Origin: Chenopodium formosanum
Taxonomy: Eukaryota > Streptophyta > Magnoliopsida > Caryophyllales > Amaranthaceae
DNA: 64,000 nt
Direction: 5' to 3'
Assembly (NCBI GenBank): GCA_024500155.1
Contig: CM044874.1
Coordinates: 70,045,795-70,109,794, forward strand
Positions 60,177 to 64,000 of the stretch are shown here, in pieces; the first letter of the stretch is position 1; each line of letters begins with the position of its first letter. The notes under the pieces are model-generated. The model did not search any database. It was not told the DNA's origin and saw only the letters and a program-made list of their open reading frames with translations. A program made the position numbers and the translations under genes.

Positions 60177-60350
60177 ATTTGAAGCAATTTCGCAGTATTT
60201 TGAAGCAATTTCGTAGTATTTTTGAAGCAATTTAGCAGTATTTTGAAGCAATTTCGTAGTATTTTTGAAGCAATTTCGTAGTATTTTAAAGCAATTTTGG
60301 TTCATATTTTCTGGTCGTAGTATTTTAAAGCAATTTTGGTTCATATTTTC
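60177..60350. repeat. Tandem repeat, gaagcaatttcgtagtattt unit
   Basis: About seven copies of a 21-25-bp unit, followed by a larger duplicated segment ending attttggttcatattttctgg. Encoded peptides on the minus strand are repetitive and not evidence of a gene. Confidence 0.85.
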
Positions 60351-60530
60351 TGGTTTTGATGAGAGAGAAAGTCTAGAGCAATGAAGAAGAAGGTTTTAAA
60401 GAAAATGGTGGGTAGTTACCGCAGGTTAGTGGGTTATGGGGTGTGGGTAACATAATAAACGCATCGTTTAGAGGGGGGTTTAGGTATCCCTACCTACACT
60501 AGGGTCTAGCGTATACCAATTAATTATGTT

Positions 60531-61003
60531 TAGGTGGGCTTGTTTCTTCAATTTGAAGTAAATTTTTTTGAAATTTTTTAATTTGTAGCCCTCTTAGGTA
60601 TATTGTATTAGGGTATACATGTTTGTTTATTTATTTATTTTTGCATGGTGTAGAAGAACGATATAGTTAGAGGCTGGAAACTTATATGCCCTTATAAGTC
60701 ACAATATTGCTTAAGATAGAAGAAAAAGAAAGTTAAAAGAAACGTTACATATATGCAATGCATATTATACGATACTAATTATTAGAAAAACTTAAAGAAT
60801 ATTACTATTGAAAAATAAAATTTGCAATAATTTGCAATTTTGGCTAAACAACTAGAAGATGCAGTTTTAAAATATTGAGTAATTATTTAACACTACTATT
60901 AAAATATTTTTTTACAAGTACTATTCTTGTATGAAATTGAAAAAAAAAACAATTATTATAAAATGTTAAATAATTGTGCATCACACGGGTTTAAAGCTAG
61001 TTG

Positions 61004-61036
<33 letters not shown>

Positions 61037-61739
61037 TCCCTAAACACCCATGTAGGAATGTAGGATTGGTGTTGGGCTTTAATTTTTATTTATTTATTTT
61101 CTAAACCGCTATTACCATTATTGTTTTAGACCGCACCTAACTTATAATAGATCTCTTTGCGTCCTTGGTTGATTAATAAGTTTTAGCCTAAAGCAAGAAA
61201 AGTGAGCATTGACAATTATACTAACAAGTTCAAAGAGACTGTCTAAAATTGCAGATTCGCTAATGTTGTTAGCGGTTATAAGCTTAACCTAAAAACAAAT
61301 CTTACTTCCTACATGAGAGAGGTTGTTATATATATCCAGGTGTACCGTACACCCCTAAATATTTGTTCTCACTAGTTTCCGACTTCCGCGCGCGCGATGC
61401 GCGCGCTCCATTTGGCAAATCAAAATAGTTTTGCATAGCACTTGAGGTAAAAGTGTAATTAATTTGTTGAATTTTTACATATTATTCGTTGTATCTACAA
61501 ATATAATGTTACTTTACATATGGATTAGTAATGTCGTTGTTGTACCAAATTAACAAAAGATGATTTTATGGCCCATCTATTAAGCTATTGATTTGTAGGT
61601 TGAATTGGGCTTAGCCTAGCTTATCTTAAAATTTTATACATGCTCAAATTGATAATATACATATTTAAATTGATACATTTGTACTTGATATCTACCATTT
61701 GTTTGTTAATTTTATTCATGTTCAAATTGATAGAATTAT
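60531..61739. other. Intergenic with Helitron-tip-like motifs and T/A fold-back
   Basis: No gene. 60976-61001 (reverse) and 61371-61406 (forward) both read ACTAG followed by a GC hairpin around gatgc. A run of about 18 T then 17 A at 61003-61037 would form a hairpin. The GC-only palindrome ccgcgcgcgcgatgcgcgcg starts at 61386. Confidence 0.5.
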
Positions 61740-62107
61740 ATGTGCATTTAGATTTGGGTTAAATTGTGTTTTTGTATGGTTGATGCTCCAATTTTTCTCT
61801 TTCTCTTCTTTTCTTTATCTTATCGTCTTTCTTTCATAACCCATATTTCTATCTCTCCCATTTTTTATAACTTTTTTTTTCTCCCGGACTTTATCCCTTC
61901 TTCTAGCAAACCCCTTATCTATTTTGAACTGGTATCTCTATCTTTCGGCCCGCCTTATGTCTTAGCCCCTTTTTGTCTCTCTCTTCAAACCCTTCGCTTT
62001 CCTAGTTTCCTTTTTTCTCTCGCGATGATTCTCTCAATTTTGGCCCTTGTTTCTCTACCTCCCTTTCCCTTACTCTCCTTCTCCCCTTTCTCTCCTCCTC
62101 TATCTTA

Positions 62108-62545
62108 AGTAACTCTCGCCGACTAACCCTGGACTAAGTAATTTTTCATGTAACCCCTGAATGAACCCTCAAGTAACCGCTGAGCGAGTAACCCCTGACT
62201 GAACTCTTTAAGTAACCCTGATCGAATCACTCAAATAACCCCTGATCAAACTTCTTAAATAACCCCTTACCTAGAAACTTGAATAACCTCTGACCGAGAA
62301 ACTCGAGTAACCCATGACCGAGTAAATCCTCGAGTAACCCATGACCGAGTAAATCCTCGAGTATCCCTTGATCGAGTAATTCGAGTAACCCCTAATTGAG
62401 TAATCGCTCAAGTAACTCTTAATCGAGTGAATGAACCTCTCAAGTAACCCCTATATGAACCCCACAAGTAACCCCTGACCGAGTAACTTGAGTAACCCCT
62501 GACTGGATAACTCAAATAACCCTTAACAAAATAACTTGGGTAACC
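62108..62545. repeat. Minor array of gagtaacccctgaccgagta words, unit 1
   Basis: About twenty degenerate 23-30-bp repeats of gagtaacccctgaccgagta, with variations such as catgaccgagtaaatcctcg twice in a row. Confidence 0.85.
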
Positions 62546-63137
62546 CCTATCACACGGTGTGGCTTGCTGCACCAAAAAGTTTTTGTTTGATAACATATGT
62601 TGTGACAAAATTGAGTTTAATTAAGTGAGAAAAAATAAGACAATAATCGAAAAATTATAGGTTGCACTTACTCTCTATCTCTCTCTCCCTCGAGCCTTCT
62701 CCTTCGTACTTTATTATTATATCATACACTCTTTCTCTATCCTATCCTCTCAGTCCTATTCCCTATTTATCACTCTCTTTATTTCTCTTCCAACCCCCTT
62801 GCATTTCTCCTATCCCTATATATTTTTTTTAGCCTCTCTCTATCTCATCCTCTTTCCTTCATTACCAATATTTCTATCTCTCCCATTTTTTTCTAATTTT
62901 TTTTTCTCCCGGCCTTTATCCCTTCTTATAGCCTACCCCTTATCTCTTTTGAACTGGTATCTCTATCTTTCAGTCTGCCCTATCTCTTAGCCCCTGTTTG
63001 TCTCTCTCTCTTCAAACCCTTCACTTTCCTTGTTCCCTTTCTCTTTCTCTTGATGATTCTCTTTAAGCTATTTTGGCCCTTGTTTCTCTACCTTCCTTTC
63101 CCTTTCTCTCCTTCTTTCTTACCTCTCATACTATATC

Positions 63138-63549
63138 TTAAGTAACCCTTGACCGACTAACCCCGGACTGAGTAATATTCAAGTAACCCATGAATGAACC
63201 CTCAAGTAACCGCTAACCGAGTAAACTTTGACCGAACTCTATAAGTAACCCTGATCGAATTACTCAAGTAACCCCTTACCGAAATCCTTAAATAACCCCT
63301 TACCTAGTAACTGGAGTAACCCTTGACCGAGTAACTCGAATAACCCATGACCGAGTAACTCTGCGAGTAACCCTTGACCAAGTAATTCGAGTAACCCCTA
63401 ATTGAGTAATCTCTAAAGTAACCCTTAACCGAGTGCACCTCTCGAGTAACCCCTATATGAACCCCACAAGTAACCCCTAACCGAGTAACTCGAGTAACCC
63501 CTGATTACATAACTCGGATAACCCTTAACAAAATAACTCGGGTAACCCC
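63138..63549. repeat. Minor array of gagtaacccctgaccgagta words, unit 2
   Basis: Counterpart of 62108-62545 in the next 1-kb unit, with the same order of variants near its right end (cctatatgaaccccacaagt in both). Confidence 0.85.
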
Positions 63550-64000
63550 TATCACACAGTGTGGTTTGCTGCACCAAAAATATTTTGTTTGATAATATAT
63601 GTTGTGACAAAATCGAGTTCAAATAAGTGATAAATGATAAAACAATAATCCAAAATTATAGGTCGTACTTACTCCCCCTCCCCCTATCTCTCTCTCCCTC
63701 GAGCCTTCTCCTTCGTTCTTTATTATTATATCATACACTCTTTCTCTGTCCTATCCTCTCATTCGTATTCCCTATTTATCACTCTCTTTATTTCTTTTCC
63801 AACCCCCTTGCATTTCTCCTGTCTCTATATCTTTTTTTTAGTCTCTCTCTATCTCATCCTCTTTCTTTCATAACCCATATTTCTACCTCTCCTATTTTTT
63901 TTTCTAACTTTTTTTTCTCTTGGCCTTTATCCCTTCTTATAGACTACCCCTTATCTTTTGAACTGGTATCTCTATCTTTCGGTCTGCCCTATCTTTTAGC

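Larger units (their letters stand above)
56508..60521. mobile_element. MULE-like element of unknown content (4.0 kb)
   Basis: The flanks AATTATGTG (56499-56507) and AATTATGTT (60522-60530) match at eight of nine bases. The ends are inverted: left cctagtgtaggatggtctac, right complement ccctagtgtaggtagggata, followed on both sides by cctaNaccccc. No transposase is recognised. Inside there is a splice-like exon at about 58267-58440, a direct duplication, dense atgaacat words (58880-59760) and a short tandem repeat near the right end. A hAT MITE is nested at 56991-57493. Confidence 0.65.
61740..64000. repeat. Tandem array of about 1.0-kb units, running off the window
   Basis: Two full units and the start of a third. 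Landmarks recur about 1000-1025 bp apart: atctctccca near 61851, 62875 and a variant near 63885, and ctgcaccaaaaa after a cacac-gtgtgg phrase at about 62553 and 63553. Each unit has a CT-rich half (about 62660-63130) and a half made of short aagtaaccc repeats. The ORFs here (61764-62108, 62408-62608, 62799-62990, 63425-63622) are by-products of repeat structure. Confidence 0.85.

Noticed and set aside
61764..62108. 114-codon hydrophobic ORF
   Set aside because: It is made of the CT-rich half of the tandem repeat; the next unit has a broken version.
62108..62545. CRISPR-like repeat-spacer structure
   Set aside because: Repeats are degenerate and spacers are themselves repeat variants, in a plant nuclear context; no associated genes.
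62108..63549. Telomere-like array
   Set aside because: taaccc occurs often but spacing is 23-30 bp and the unit is not (CCCTAAA)n.
62408..63622. Minus-strand ORFs encoding RGYxSY-type repeats
   Set aside because: They are translations of the short gagtaaccc array and recur in each 1-kb unit; no start context or domain.

Overview
This is a nuclear window from a flowering plant, most likely a eudicot. The evidence is AT-rich intergenic DNA, GT-AG introns, plant-type Ty3 and Ty1 retroelements, plant MULE, hAT, Harbinger and Stowaway transposons, and two plant genes rebuilt exon by exon. I could not identify the species.

Only two host genes are supported. (1) A five-exon GH28 polygalacturonase-like gene (8161-13830, + strand, 415 codons) has an intact frame and a signal peptide, but three of its four catalytic motifs are altered. 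(2) A complete 24-exon RSH1 gene (38913-49197, + strand, 869 codons) encodes a chloroplast RelA/SpoT homologue with HD hydrolase, synthetase-like, TGS and ACT regions.

Everything else is mobile or repetitive DNA. From left to right: an Ogre/Tat-like LTR and leader (1-3173); an LTR fragment (3174-3979); a MULE-type element without transposase (4642-6056); a short two-LTR element (6542-7723) just upstream of the polygalacturonase promoter; the polygalacturonase gene with its introns full of MITEs; a decayed copia element (about 14431-20200) split by a 2.9-kb solo LTR (16982-19877); a MULE with dead transposase (20612-24368); a 9.76-kb Athila-type element (24989-34745) with complete LTRs and target duplications but no reverse transcriptase or integrase; a retroposon (35784-36399); two hAT MITEs, one carrying a Stowaway, directly upstream of RSH1; RSH1; a decayed Harbinger element (about 50577-54545); a fragment of a reverse-transcriptase-linked protein between (TAA)n tracts (54691-55488); a 4-kb MULE-like element of unknown content (56508-60521); and a roughly 1-kb tandem repeat running off the right edge (61740-64000).

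The most striking signals outside the genes are arrays of short perfect palindromes in two unrelated LTR families (CCCGATCGGG-type and TGGCGCCA-type), present in both the LTR and the internal region. A second is a pattern of premature stops explainable as C-to-T changes in three unrelated elements. All boundaries were read by eye; no alignment or database search was run.
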